33,461 bases of DNA from an uncultured Eisenbergiella sp. (GTDB lineage: Bacteria; Bacillota; Clostridia; Lachnospirales; Lachnospiraceae): the NCBI GenBank assembly GCA_947626995.1, contig CANQUI010000027.1:1-33461 (forward strand), given 5' to 3'. A model generated the notes under the pieces. It saw nothing but the letters and a program-made list of their open reading frames with translations. It ran no database searches and was not told the origin of the DNA. Positions 24,516-33,387 of this stretch are shown here, in pieces (the first letter of the stretch is position 1; each line of letters opens with the position of its first letter). A program made the position numbers and the translations under genes.

Positions 24516-25460
24516 CTAACTTAAAATGAGCTTGGCCGCGCCGTAGATCCCCGCGTCGTTTCCCAGCCTGGCCAGCGTGAACAGCGCGCCTCTGCAGCTG
24601 TGAAAAGCATATTGCTTATAATATTTTTGGATATAATCAATGAGAATATTCCCCGCTTTGGAAACGCCGCCGCCGATTACAAAGATCTCCGGGTTCACCA
24701 CGCAGGCGATATTGGCGCACGCCTTTCCCAGGTATTTGCCAAACTCCTCCGCCAGCGACAGCGCCAGCGGATCCTCCGCCTTTACCGCGTCCCACACGTC
24801 CTTGGCGGTCAGGTCCGCGGGATCTGTCTTGCGAAGGGAACTGGGATCGTCTACGGCGGCCAGTTTCTCTTTTGCCATGCGCAAAAATCCCGTGGCGGAA
24901 ACATACTGTTCCAGACATCCCTTGTTGCCGCAGCCGCAGGAGAGCGTCTCCTCGTCGTTCATATGCAGATGGCCGATCTCACCGCCGGCTCCCGTACTGC
25001 CGGGCAGGATTTTGCCGTCCAGGATCACGCCGCCGCCCACGCCGGTGCCCAGTGTCACCAGCACCACGTTTTCGTATCCGCGGGCGCCGCCCTGCCACAT
25101 TTCTCCCAGCGCCGCCACATTGGCGTCATTTCCCGCCTCTACCGGGAGATTCAGTAAAATCTGCAGCTCTTTTTTCAGGCTGAACGTCCCCCAGCCCAGA
25201 TTCACCGCGTCGTAGATCGTCCCCTCCGAGTCGATGGGGCCGGGAGCTCCTATGCCTACTCCCACCACTTCCTCGCGTTCCATTTCCCGCTCTTCCATCT
25301 TCGCCAGAATACTGGCCGAAATATCCGGCAGGATCTTCTTTCCGCCGTTTTTGGTAACGGTGGGAATCTCCCACTTTTCCAAAAGATCGCCGTCTTCGTT
25401 AAACACGCCCAGTTTTACGGTCGTACCGCCTACGTCCACGCCAAAACAATACCTTCCCAT
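24516..25460 (-). CDS. glcK: ROK family glucokinase
   Basis: A 314-residue sugar kinase of the ROK family, most likely phosphorylating glucose with ATP. It begins MGRYCFGVDVGGTTVKLG with the phosphate-binding loop DVGGTT at residues 9-14. It contains GIGAPGPID, AGNDANVAALGEMW (catalytic Asp in GNDAN), LVTLGTGVGGGVILDGKI, the EIGHLHM motif and the ROK zinc motif CGCGNKGCLEQYVSATG. Length fits the Firmicute glucokinase subfamily. The ATG at 25460 has an AAAGG site close by and a GGAGGGG further upstream. It lies seven bases after the hprK stop. Clustering with hprK and a Crh-like protein is consistent with control by carbon supply. Confidence 0.94.
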   Translation of the reverse strand: MGRYCFGVDVGGTTVKLGVFNEDGDLLEKWEIPTVTKNGGKKILPDISASILAKMEEREMEREEVVGVGIGAPGPIDSEGTIYDAVNLGWGTFSLKKELQILLNLPVEAGNDANVAALGEMWQGGARGYENVVLVTLGTGVGGGVILDGKILPGSTGAGGEIGHLHMNDEETLSCGCGNKGCLEQYVSATGFLRMAKEKLAAVDDPSSLRKTDPADLTAKDVWDAVKAEDPLALSLAEEFGKYLGKACANIACVVNPEIFVIGGGVSKAGNILIDYIQKYYKQYAFHSCRGALFTLARLGNDAGIYGAAKLILS

Positions 25461-25466
25461 ACCTTT

Positions 25467-26420
25467 TTAAATCCCCTCCTCTTCATAATCTTCTTCCCGT
25501 CTGCGCGCAAGAGAATTTTGCACGCGGGCGTAAAGCTCCTGCGCCGCATTATACCCCATTTTCTTCTGACGGTGATTGACCGCGGCGGATTCACAGATGA
25601 TCGCCAGGTTCCGTCCCGGACGGATGGGGATGTTATGACAGACCACTTTATTGCCCAGATACTCCGTATATTCTTCTTCCAGTCCGAGCCTGTCGTATTC
25701 TTTTTCCTTATCCCAGTCCTCCAGACGGATGACCATATCGATATTCTGCGTCTCCTTTACGCTGGAGGCGCCGAACAGCGCTTTTACGTCGATGATGCCG
25801 ATGCCCCGCAGCTCTATGAAATGCTTTGTGATATCCGGGGCGGTGCCCACCAGCGTATCCTCGCTCACCTTACGGATCTCTACCACATCGTCCGTCACCA
25901 GACGGTGCCCTCTTTTGATCAGCTCCAGGGCGGCCTCCGATTTTCCGATGCCGCTTTCGCCGGTGATCAACACGCCCTCGCCGTAAACGTCCACCAACAC
26001 GCCATGTACGGAAATACAGGGCGCCAGCTTGACGTTGAGCCAGCGGATGATCTCCGCCGTAAAGGTACTGGTGGCCTTGCGGGTCATCAAAAGCGGGACG
26101 CCTTTTTCCACGGCGATCTGCCGAAACAGTTCGTCCGGGTGCAGTTCACGGCAGAACACCATACAGGGGATCGGATAGGACAGCAGCTTTTCCAGCACTT
26201 CCCGTTCCTGCTGCTCGGGCAGACTGCCGATATAGGAGTATTCCACAAATCCGACGATCTGCAGGCGGGTCGCTTCAAAATGTTCAAAATATCCCGCCAT
26301 CTGCAGCGCCGGCCGATTGATGTCCGGCTGCGTGATCCGGATTCCCTTCACTTCGATTTCCGGCGTCAGGTTCTCCAATTTCATCTTTTCGATGATCCGG
26401 GTCAGGCTGATGCTCGCCAT
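25467..26420 (-). CDS. hprK: HPr kinase/phosphorylase
   Basis: A 317-residue bifunctional enzyme that phosphorylates HPr and Crh on Ser46 when glycolytic intermediates are high and removes the phosphate by phosphorolysis. The N-terminal domain (about 1-130) is followed by the kinase core with Walker A GESGIGKS at 154-161, the RLVTDDVVEI segment, the family signature LRGIGIIDVKALFGASSV and the C-terminal IPIRPGRNLAIICESAAVNHRQKKMGYNAA region. ATG 26420 has GGGGGAG six bases upstream; an in-frame TTG at 26426 is ignored. It is seven bases ahead of glcK and 58 bases after uvrC. Targets in this genome should include the Crh-like protein at 21413-21670. Confidence 0.97.
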   Translation of the reverse strand: MASISLTRIIEKMKLENLTPEIEVKGIRITQPDINRPALQMAGYFEHFEATRLQIVGFVEYSYIGSLPEQQEREVLEKLLSYPIPCMVFCRELHPDELFRQIAVEKGVPLLMTRKATSTFTAEIIRWLNVKLAPCISVHGVLVDVYGEGVLITGESGIGKSEAALELIKRGHRLVTDDVVEIRKVSEDTLVGTAPDITKHFIELRGIGIIDVKALFGASSVKETQNIDMVIRLEDWDKEKEYDRLGLEEEYTEYLGNKVVCHNIPIRPGRNLAIICESAAVNHRQKKMGYNAAQELYARVQNSLARRREEDYEEEGI

Positions 26421-26478
26421 ACGCAACTCCCCCTTTCCTTTTCGTCCATCTTAGCACATTTTTTGAATGGCGACAACC

Positions 26479-28317
26479 TCAGCTTTGATGGAAAAAATCG
26501 TACACCTGCTGCGCGGCGGAAAGAGGAATGTCCGCGGTTTGGCTGATCTGCTCCGCGGTGGCGTTTTTCACATCCTCAAGAGACGGAAAGCTGCGCATCA
26601 GCGCCTTCCGGCGGGCGGCTCCCACGCCCGGGATTTCGTCCAGCACGCTTTTCACCTGCTCTTTGGAACGCAGGGAGCGATGATATTCGATGGCGAACCG
26701 ATGGGCTTCATCCTGGATCCGGGTGATCAGCTTAAAGCCCTCGGAGGTTTTTTCGATGGGAAGCTCCACGTTTTGATAATACAGTCCTCTGGTCCGGTGA
26801 TTGTCATCCTTGACCATACCGCATACGGGAATGGACAGATGCAGTTCGTCCAGCACCTGCCGCGCGATATTCACCTGTCCTCTGCCGCCGTCCATCAGCA
26901 AAAGATCCGGGAAACGGGTAAAGCTGTCGAATTCTTTTTCCTTGTTTTCCAGCCCGTGCAAAAAACGGCGGGTGAGCACCTCTCTCATGCAGGCATAGTC
27001 GTCCGGGCCCGCTACCGACCGGATCCGAAACTTCCGGTAATCGCTGCGCTTGGGTTTTCCCTTTTCGTAAACCACCATGGAACCCACATTTTCAAACCCG
27101 CTGATGTTGGAGATATCAAAAGCCTCCATCCGCTCCAGAACCGGCAGATCCAGCAAAGCGGCGATCTCCCGCACGGCCCCCACGGTTCTGGCCTCCTCCC
27201 GCCGGATGCGTTCCCGATCCTTTTGCAGCACCATGCGGGCGTTTTTCTCCGCCAGCTCCACCAGCTTTTCCTTCTGTCCTTTTTTGGGCACCCGGATATG
27301 GACGCGGCCGCCCCGCCGGGCGGTGAGCCATTCCTCCAGCACCGGGATCTCCTCGATTTCTTTTTGCAGGATCAGTTCCCGGGGGACAAAGGGCGTTCCC
27401 GCGTAAAACTGCTTGACAAAATCCAGCAGGATCTGGGCCTTGTCGGAATCCTCCACCCGGGTCATATAAAAATGCTCTCTTCCGATCAGCTTCCCGCCCC
27501 GCACAAAAAACACCTGAACGACGGCCTCTCCTCCGTCCTGATCCAGCGCGATAATATCCTTATCCTCCCCGTCGCTGTCCGTGATCTTCTGCTTTTGGGA
27601 AACCGCCTTGACGCTGTTGTACAGGTCGCGGTACCGGATCGCCTCCTCGAAATTCAGTTCGTCCGCCGCCTTTTGCATCTTTTCCTGAAGATCGTCCAGG
27701 ATCATCCCATAATTGCCGTTTAAAAAGGACAGCGCCTGATCCACGTTTTTTCGGTAGTCCTCTTTGCTGATATCCCCCTGACAGGGCGCCATGCACTGAC
27801 CGATATGGTAATTCAGGCAGGGCCGTTCCAGGCCGATATCCCGGGGCAGGACGCGATGACAGGTACGCAGCGCAAACAGCCGGTTCAGCAGTTCAATGGT
27901 ATCCTTCACCGCCGCCGCGGACGTAAAGGGCCCGAAATAACGGGATTTGTCCTTTTTCATCTGACGGCAAAACAGGACCCGCGGATAATCCTCCCCCACT
28001 GTCACCTTGATATAGGGATAGGTCTTATCGTCCTTAAGCATCGTGTTGTACCGGGGATTGTGCTCCTTGATCAGATTGTTCTCCAGTACCAAAGCCTCCA
28101 GCTCGGAATCGGTCACGATATACTCAAACCGCGCGATATGGCTGACCATCTTCTGGATCTTGAGACTCTTGACCGTGCTTTCCCGGAAATAGGAGCGTAC
28201 CCGGTTTTTCAGGCTGATGGCCTTCCCCACATAAATGATGGCGTCGGTTTCATCGTGCATCAGATAAACGCCGGGTTTGCCCGGAAGCTTTTTCAGTTCT
28301 TCCTCAAAATTGAACAT
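26479..28317 (-). CDS. uvrC: Excinuclease ABC subunit C
   Basis: A 612-residue UvrC that makes both incisions around DNA damage in nucleotide excision repair. The GIY-YIG nuclease domain (about 10-95) shows PGVYLMHDE and [22 protein letters not shown] motif for UvrB contact is at about 200-235 ([19 protein letters not shown]). The RNase H-like second nuclease has FDISNISG and [13 protein letters not shown]. Paired helix-hairpin-helix motifs end the protein ([19 protein letters not shown]). ATG 28317 is selected, with GGAG seven bases upstream; the longer frame to 28362 would start inside the hairpin after ftsH. It may be the first gene of the uvrC-hprK-glcK-murB-rapZ-whiA run or read from ftsH. 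Confidence 0.97.
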   Translation of the reverse strand: MFNFEEELKKLPGKPGVYLMHDETDAIIYVGKAISLKNRVRSYFRESTVKSLKIQKMVSHIARFEYIVTDSELEALVLENNLIKEHNPRYNTMLKDDKTYPYIKVTVGEDYPRVLFCRQMKKDKSRYFGPFTSAAAVKDTIELLNRLFALRTCHRVLPRDIGLERPCLNYHIGQCMAPCQGDISKEDYRKNVDQALSFLNGNYGMILDDLQEKMQKAADELNFEEAIRYRDLYNSVKAVSQKQKITDSDGEDKDIIALDQDGGEAVVQVFFVRGGKLIGREHFYMTRVEDSDKAQILLDFVKQFYAGTPFVPRELILQKEIEEIPVLEEWLTARRGGRVHIRVPKKGQKEKLVELAEKNARMVLQKDRERIRREEARTVGAVREIAALLDLPVLERMEAFDISNISGFENVGSMVVYEKGKPKRSDYRKFRIRSVAGPDDYACMREVLTRRFLHGLENKEKEFDSFTRFPDLLLMDGGRGQVNIARQVLDELHLSIPVCGMVKDDNHRTRGLYYQNVELPIEKTSEGFKLITRIQDEAHRFAIEYHRSLRSKEQVKSVLDEIPGVGAARRKALMRSFPSLEDVKNATAEQISQTADIPLSAAQQVYDFFHQS

Positions 28318-28349
28318 GCGGCCTCTCCAAATCCTTTTTCTCGCAAACG

Positions 28350-28394
28350 GACCGTCCCGCACGGGAAGGCTCCCCTTCGCCGCGCGGGACGGTC
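28350..28394 (-). terminator. Long hairpin between ftsH and uvrC (leaky terminator or processing site)
   Basis: GACCGTCCCGC (28350-28360) pairs with GCGGGACGGTC (28384-28394), 11 bp perfect. An inner smaller stem (GAAGG with CCTTC) sits in the 23-base loop. It starts 14 bases past the ftsH stop. No direct T-run follows on the minus strand, so full termination is uncertain. Confidence 0.5.
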
Positions 28395-28408
28395 ATAACC
28401 CGATCGCG

Positions 28409-30640
28409 TCACCGATCGTCATCTTTCATCTCAACGCCGGAAAAACGTCCCACAGGGCCCTGTCTTTGCTCCTTCTTCTCAGGGCCGGGCGGGGGCGGCA
28501 TCCAGGCCTTTTTCTCTTCCGGCTCCGGCGCCGCTTCCGGTTTTGTTTCCGAAACGGGCGGCTCTGTCCGGCTGTCGTTTTCCTGCTTTGCCGGCTCGTT
28601 TTCCGGTTTGACAGCGGCGCTTACGGGCGGCTGTACGGCCGGCTCCGGCTTTTGCACTTCCTCCGGCCTTTTTTCGGGCGGCTCCGGCAGCCCTTTGATC
28701 TCCCGGTAAATCTTCATAAATTCTTTGCCGGTGATCGTCTCTTTCTCGATCAGGAACGCGGCCAGCTGATCCATGACCTCACGGTTGGCGGACAAAAGCG
28801 CCAGCGCCTCCTCGTAACATTCTTTCAGGATCTTCATGACCTCCTGATCGATCTGCGCCGCGGTGACGTCCGAACAGTTCAGGACGCTGCGTCCCTCCAG
28901 ATATTGACTTTCCACCGTTTCCAGACCGATGAGGCCGAACTTCTTGCTCATACCGAAACGGGTCACCATGGAACGGGCCAGATTCGTAGCCTGTTCAATG
29001 TCGTTGGCGGCGCCCGTGGTCACCGTATCAAAGACGATCTCCTCTGCGGCCCGGCCGCCCAGATAGCCCACCAGCATGTCGTGAATCTCTGCCTGCGTGT
29101 TCAGATATTTTTCTTCCTCGGGTACGTGCATGACATATCCCAGTGCGCCCATGGTGCGCGGGACGATGGTAATCTTCTGCACGGGCTCGGAATTTTTCTG
29201 CAGGGCCGCGATCAGGGCATGCCCCACTTCATGATAGGATACGATGCGGCGTTCCTCCGGGCTCATGATCCGATCCTTCTTTTCCTTGCCCACCAGCACC
29301 TGCTCTACCGCTTCAAACAGATCCTTCTGGCAGACATACTCCCTGCCTTCCTTCACCGCATTGATGGCGGCCTCGTTGATCATATTCGCCAGATCGGACC
29401 CCACCGCGCCGCTGGTCGCCAGCGCGATCGCGTCAAAATCCACCGTCTCATCTATCTTTACGTCCTTGGCGTGCACCTTCAGGATCTCCACACGTCCCTT
29501 CAGATCCGGCTTATCCACGATGATTCTCCGGTCAAACCGTCCGGGGCGCAGCAGCGCCTTATCCAGAATCTCCGGACGATTGGTGGCGCCGATCACCAGG
29601 ATCCCCTTGGAAGTATCAAAGCCGTCCATTTCGGAAAGGAGCTGGTTTAACGTCTGCTCCCGTTCCTCGTTGCCGCCTCCGTATTTGGAATCCCGGCTCC
29701 GTCCGATGGCGTCGATCTCGTCAATGAAAATGATACAGGGCGCGTTTTTGGTGGCTTCCTTAAACAGATCGCGCACGCGGGACGCGCCGACGCCCACATA
29801 CAGCTCGATGAAATCCGAGCCGGTCAGCGAAAAGAACGGCACCTTCGCCTCGCCCGCCACGGCTCTGGCCAAAAGCGTCTTGCCGGTTCCGGGAGGGCCC
29901 ACCAGCAGCGCCCCTTTGGGCAGCTTGGCGCCGATTTTTACATACTTTTGCGGATTGTGCAGAAAGTCCACGACTTCCTGCAGGGATTCCTTCGCCTCAT
30001 CTTCTCCGGCCACATCCTTAAAGGTGACTCCCGTCTCCTTTTGCACATAGACTTTGGCGTTGCTCTTGCCCACGCCCATGGGGCCGCCGGGGCCGCCCAT
30101 CCTGCGGAAGAGGAAACTCAGCAGCACCCACATCAGCACGATGGGCACCACATACGTCAAAAGCATGGTAATCAGAAAGCTCGAACTGTCCGGAACCGTC
30201 TTGCTGTAGCTTTCGATTCCGTCCTTCACGCCGCCCTTGACGCTGTTTTCATACAGATAAGCTTCCAGCCCGTCGGGATCGGCATTGCCCGTATAATAGG
30301 TAATCTCTGTGCCTAACCCCATCAACGGAATTCCCTTGGTTTCCTCCGTCTTGGGGGTGATATAGATCTGATCCTCGTCCCAGGTAACCTCCGCGACCTC
30401 GCGGTCCTCCACCATGCGGCGAAACTCATCGTAGGTCACTTCCTGATTGGTGGCGTTGTTGATCATCCGCATAAAAAAGCTCATGCAAAGCAGCGTGACC
30501 ACTGCCGCGATAGCCAGCAAAATCAGACTTGTCCGCTTGGGATCCTGCCCGTTTCCCGGGCCGCCCGGTCCGCCAGGACCACCCTGGCCGCCCGGTCCGC
30601 CTCCCGGGCCCTGATTGTAAGAATTCATATTATTATCCAT
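28409..30640 (-). CDS. ftsH: ATP-dependent zinc metalloprotease FtsH
   Basis: A 743-residue membrane-bound AAA+ protease that degrades unassembled membrane proteins and regulators. Order of parts: a cytosolic Gly/Pro-rich leader (about 1-33, GPGG repeats), TM1 at about 38-58, an extracytoplasmic domain, and TM2 at about 155-175. The AAA+ module has Walker A GPPGTGKT at 248-255, the IIFIDEIDAIG Walker B and the second region of homology ATNRPEILDKALLRPGRFDR. The zinc site HEVGH is at 470-474. The end is a Pro/Glu/Lys-rich tail of about 100 residues. Both the leader and tail exceed the roughly 610-650 residues of most FtsH proteins. ATG 30640 has AGAAAGG nine bases upstream; the in-frame ATG at 30628 is an alternative. 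A good promoter precedes it. Confidence 0.97.
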   Translation of the reverse strand: MDNNMNSYNQGPGGGPGGQGGPGGPGGPGNGQDPKRTSLILLAIAAVVTLLCMSFFMRMINNATNQEVTYDEFRRMVEDREVAEVTWDEDQIYITPKTEETKGIPLMGLGTEITYYTGNADPDGLEAYLYENSVKGGVKDGIESYSKTVPDSSSFLITMLLTYVVPIVLMWVLLSFLFRRMGGPGGPMGVGKSNAKVYVQKETGVTFKDVAGEDEAKESLQEVVDFLHNPQKYVKIGAKLPKGALLVGPPGTGKTLLARAVAGEAKVPFFSLTGSDFIELYVGVGASRVRDLFKEATKNAPCIIFIDEIDAIGRSRDSKYGGGNEEREQTLNQLLSEMDGFDTSKGILVIGATNRPEILDKALLRPGRFDRRIIVDKPDLKGRVEILKVHAKDVKIDETVDFDAIALATSGAVGSDLANMINEAAINAVKEGREYVCQKDLFEAVEQVLVGKEKKDRIMSPEERRIVSYHEVGHALIAALQKNSEPVQKITIVPRTMGALGYVMHVPEEEKYLNTQAEIHDMLVGYLGGRAAEEIVFDTVTTGAANDIEQATNLARSMVTRFGMSKKFGLIGLETVESQYLEGRSVLNCSDVTAAQIDQEVMKILKECYEEALALLSANREVMDQLAAFLIEKETITGKEFMKIYREIKGLPEPPEKRPEEVQKPEPAVQPPVSAAVKPENEPAKQENDSRTEPPVSETKPEAAPEPEEKKAWMPPPPGPEKKEQRQGPVGRFSGVEMKDDDR

Positions 30641-30691
30641 ACGAATAAACCTTTCTGTTTTCGATCGTCAGAATACCACGATTTTCAATTT

Positions 30692-30720
30692 ATTATAGAC
30701 ATTTGCATAAGAGAAATCAA
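30692..30720 (-). promoter_or_regulatory. Promoter of ftsH
   Basis: On the minus strand TTGATT (30715-30720) and TATAAT (30692-30697) are 17 bases apart, a strong sigma-A-type match. The leader to the ftsH ATG is about 45 bases. This is the best promoter for the long ftsH-to-HPr run. Confidence 0.8.
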
Positions 30721-30809
30721 TAGCGAAACCGTGAAATTGTTGTGTCGGTTTCCTGAAAGTATTCTAAATTTTTTAAAGAAAACGGTAGATTTTTGCAGAA
30801 ACGGCAGTA

Positions 30810-30815
30810 TATAAT
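30810..30815 (+). promoter_or_regulatory. Likely -10 element of the DUF1846 gene
   Basis: A perfect TATAAT at 30810-30815 lies 42 bases before the ATG of the DUF1846 gene. No convincing -35 is seen at 16-18 bases upstream, so strength is unknown and an activator may be needed. Confidence 0.5.
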
Positions 30816-30857
30816 GAAGGGGTCATCTTTCACATCGCAAAAGGAGCTTTTTTATTT

Positions 30858-32321
30858 ATGAACATCGGATTCGACAATCAAAAATATCTGCGGATGCAGT
30901 CCGAACACATCCGGGAAAGAATCGCCATGTTCGGCGACAAATTATATCTGGAATTCGGGGGAAAGCTGTTTGACGACTTCCATGCTTCCCGCGTCCTGCC
31001 GGGATTTCTTCCGGACAGCAAATTAAAAATGCTCCTGCAGTTAAAGGACCAGGCGGAGATCGTCATCGCCATCAGCGCCGGCGCGCTGGAGCGCAACAAA
31101 ATGCGGCACGATCTGGGACTGACCTACGACCTGGAGGTCCTTCGCCTGATCGACGCGTTCCGCAGCATCGGACTGATGGTGGGCAGCGTGGTCATCACCC
31201 AGTATGCGGGACAGGCCGCTGCGGACCTTTTTCGAAAACGACTGGAAAATCTGGGGATGCGCTGCTATCTCCACTATATTATAGAAGGGTATCCCACCAA
31301 CGTGGACCGGATCGTCAGTCCGGAAGGCTATGGAAAAAACGACTATATCGAAACCACCCGCCCGCTGGTGGTCGTGACCGCTCCGGGGCCGGGCAGCGGC
31401 AAAATGGCCACCTGCCTTTCCCAGCTCTACCATGAACATCAACGCGGCGTCAACGCGGGCTATGCCAAGTTTGAAACCTTCCCGATCTGGAACCTGCCGC
31501 TGAAGCATCCTGTGAACCTTGCCTATGAGGCCGCCACAGCGGATCTCAACGATGTGAACATGATCGATCCCTTCCATCTGGAGGCCTACGGCGCCACGAC
31601 GGTCAATTATAACCGGGACGTGGAAATTTTCCCTGTCTTAAGCGCCATTTTTGAACAGATCCTGGGCGAATGTCCCTATAAATCCCCCACCGATATGGGG
31701 GTCAATATGGCGGGCAACTGTATCATAGACGATGAGGTCTGCCGCGAGGCGTCGCGTCAGGAAATCATCCGCAGATACTATTCCTGCCTTTGCGACCTGA
31801 AACGGGGCAACAGCTCCCAGGCCATCCTGTACAAGCTGGAGCTTCTGATGAAACAGGCCGGCATCACGGTAGCGGACCGCAGCGTAATCGCCGCCGCCAT
31901 GAAACGGGAGGAGGACACCGGCGCGCCCGCTCTGGCCATCGAACTGCCGGACGGAACGCTGGTAACCGGCAAAACCTCTCCCCTTCTGGGCGCCGCCTCC
32001 GCCTGTCTGTTAAACGCGCTGAAGCTGCTGGCCGGCATCGATCATGAGACCCATCTGGTCTCTCCCGATGCGATCCGCCCCATTCAGTCCCTAAAGACCG
32101 AATATCTGGGCAGCATCAACCCGCGCCTGCATACGGACGAGATTCTGATCGCGCTTTCCATCAGCGCCGCCACGGATCAGCGGGCGGCCAGGGCGCTCGC
32201 CGCGCTGAAGCTGCTGAAGGGCTGCGAGGTCCATTCCACCGTACTGCTTTCCGATGTGGATGAGCGGACGTTCAAAAAGCTGGACATGCACCTGACCTGC
32301 GAACCCAAGACCAAAGCATAA
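30858..32321 (+). CDS. DUF1846 family protein
   Basis: A 487-residue cytosolic protein of the DUF1846 family; structures are known for homologues but the function is not established. The whole length is family-like. The start is [22 protein letters not shown], followed by [20 protein letters not shown], a strong glycine-rich loop [22 protein letters not shown] (about residues 172-193, P-loop-like) and [53 protein letters not shown] is also present, and the C-terminal third (about 340-480) looks like a separate alpha/beta domain. The ATG at 30858 has AAAAGGAG about 10 bases upstream. It is divergent from ftsH and ends at a bidirectional terminator. The GPGSGK loop suggests nucleotide or phosphate binding (inference). 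Confidence 0.9.
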   Translation: MNIGFDNQKYLRMQSEHIRERIAMFGDKLYLEFGGKLFDDFHASRVLPGFLPDSKLKMLLQLKDQAEIVIAISAGALERNKMRHDLGLTYDLEVLRLIDAFRSIGLMVGSVVITQYAGQAAADLFRKRLENLGMRCYLHYIIEGYPTNVDRIVSPEGYGKNDYIETTRPLVVVTAPGPGSGKMATCLSQLYHEHQRGVNAGYAKFETFPIWNLPLKHPVNLAYEAATADLNDVNMIDPFHLEAYGATTVNYNRDVEIFPVLSAIFEQILGECPYKSPTDMGVNMAGNCIIDDEVCREASRQEIIRRYYSCLCDLKRGNSSQAILYKLELLMKQAGITVADRSVIAAAMKREEDTGAPALAIELPDGTLVTGKTSPLLGAASACLLNALKLLAGIDHETHLVSPDAIRPIQSLKTEYLGSINPRLHTDEILIALSISAATDQRAARALAALKLLKGCEVHSTVLLSDVDERTFKKLDMHLTCEPKTKA

Positions 32322-32336
32322 AAAACAAAACCGCTG

Positions 32337-32372
32337 GCCCGTGCCCGAAAGGGTGCGGGCTAAAGTTTTTTC
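32337..32372. terminator. Bidirectional terminator between the DUF1846 and YitT genes
   Basis: GCCCGTGCCC (32337-32346) pairs with GGGTGCGGGC (32351-32360) around a GAAA tetraloop, with two G-U pairs. On the plus strand a run of T residues follows (32366-32371). On the minus strand TTTTGTTTTT follows after six bases. It thus serves both convergent genes and overlaps the last base of the YitT stop codon. Confidence 0.85.
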
Positions 32373-33262
32373 AGATAGTGGCCCACCACCGTGACCCCTT
32401 CGTTCATCACAATGAACGCCTGCGGGTCATATTTCAGCACGATTTGCCTTAACTGTGCCACTTCATATTTGGAAATCAGAATGAACAGAATGTTCGATTT
32501 TTCATTGGTATAAGCGCCGGTGCTGTCCAGCCGGGTGATGCCGCGGTTCATTTTCCGGAAGATCTCTTCTTCCAGTTCCCGGTTATCCCGTTTGGTGATG
32601 ATCTGTACCTGCACGTTGATGTTCTGGGAATGGCCATGGTCCACCGCCAGAGAACTCACCGCCGCGTAAATCAGCGAATAAATCACCGTACTGACGTCAA
32701 ACAAAAACAGGCAGACCGTATAAAGCGCCACGTTCACAATGAGTCCCACCCGGCCCACGCTGACATTTCCCCTGCGCTTGAGCAAAAGCATGCCGATGAT
32801 ATCCGTTCCGCCCAGGGACCCTCCCATGCGCAGCGCCAGTCCCATTCCGAAACCGCAGACCAGCCCGCCGATCACGCTGGAAGCCAGCACATCGTTCGGC
32901 AAAAGCGGGGCCTTGGGAATCGGGATCAGCGTCAGAAAAACGGTCTGCATGGTCACGCAGATAATCGTTTTGACAAAAAACTGCTTGCTGATATCCTTCA
33001 TGGCGACAAGCAGAATCGGAATGTTGACCGCATAATAGATCAGGCCCGCAATATCGAAACCGGAAAGCGGAACATGCAGATATTGGATCAGCACGGTACG
33101 GATCACCTGCGCTACGCCCATAATCCCGCCGCTGTAAAGCGAAACGGGCACGACAAAAAGATTGACCCCCGCCGCATAAATCGCTGCGCCGCAAATGGCA
33201 AAAAACAACCGTTTTCCCTGCCCCTGCAGGATTTCCTTCCGAGCGCCTGTGATCCTTTCCAT
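32360..33262 (-). CDS. YitT family membrane protein (DUF161 and DUF2179)
   Basis: A 300-residue integral membrane protein of the YitT family, function unassigned. The first about 210 residues carry five or six hydrophobic helices with family patterns FFAICGAAIYAAGVNLFVVP, SGGIMGVAQVI, GLIYYAVNIPILLVA, GFGMGLALRMGGSLGGTDIIGMLL and YSLIYAAVSSLAVD. The DUF2179 C-terminal domain (about 220-295) is soluble and holds the conserved GAYTNEKSNILFILISKYEVAQLRQIV and DPQAFIVMNEGVTVVGHYLKK. The ATG at 33262 has GGAGGG eight bases upstream. A good promoter lies about 60 bases upstream, immediately next to a group II intron end. Solute export or sensing roles have been proposed for the family but cannot be decided here. 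Confidence 0.92.
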   Translation of the reverse strand: MERITGARKEILQGQGKRLFFAICGAAIYAAGVNLFVVPVSLYSGGIMGVAQVIRTVLIQYLHVPLSGFDIAGLIYYAVNIPILLVAMKDISKQFFVKTIICVTMQTVFLTLIPIPKAPLLPNDVLASSVIGGLVCGFGMGLALRMGGSLGGTDIIGMLLLKRRGNVSVGRVGLIVNVALYTVCLFLFDVSTVIYSLIYAAVSSLAVDHGHSQNINVQVQIITKRDNRELEEEIFRKMNRGITRLDSTGAYTNEKSNILFILISKYEVAQLRQIVLKYDPQAFIVMNEGVTVVGHYLKKL

Positions 33263-33318
33263 CTTCCCTTCCCTCCCGCGATCCGTTCAGATTTTCCCCT
33301 TTTTTTCGATTTATCTTT

Positions 33319-33347
33319 ATTTTACTCTTTTTACCGACATCTTTCAA
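33319..33347 (-). promoter_or_regulatory. Promoter of the YitT gene
   Basis: On the minus strand TTGAAA (33342-33347) and TAAAAT (33319-33324) are separated by exactly 17 bases. The predicted leader is about 50 bases. The -35 lies 40 bases from the proposed intron 3' end at 33388. Confidence 0.75.
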
Positions 33348-33387
33348 CCGCGATTTCCCTTCCAAGCCCTGCGCGCCGGACCCGCGG

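Noticed and set aside
28277-29650. 457-codon plus-strand open frame opposite ftsH
   Set aside because: It mirrors the strongly conserved FtsH AAA+ and protease sequence and has no independent start signal.
30540-30640. GPGG-coding repeats at the ftsH start as a DNA repeat element
   Set aside because: The repeats are in frame and encode a low-complexity protein leader of FtsH; there is no sign of an independent DNA element or of array-like spacers.
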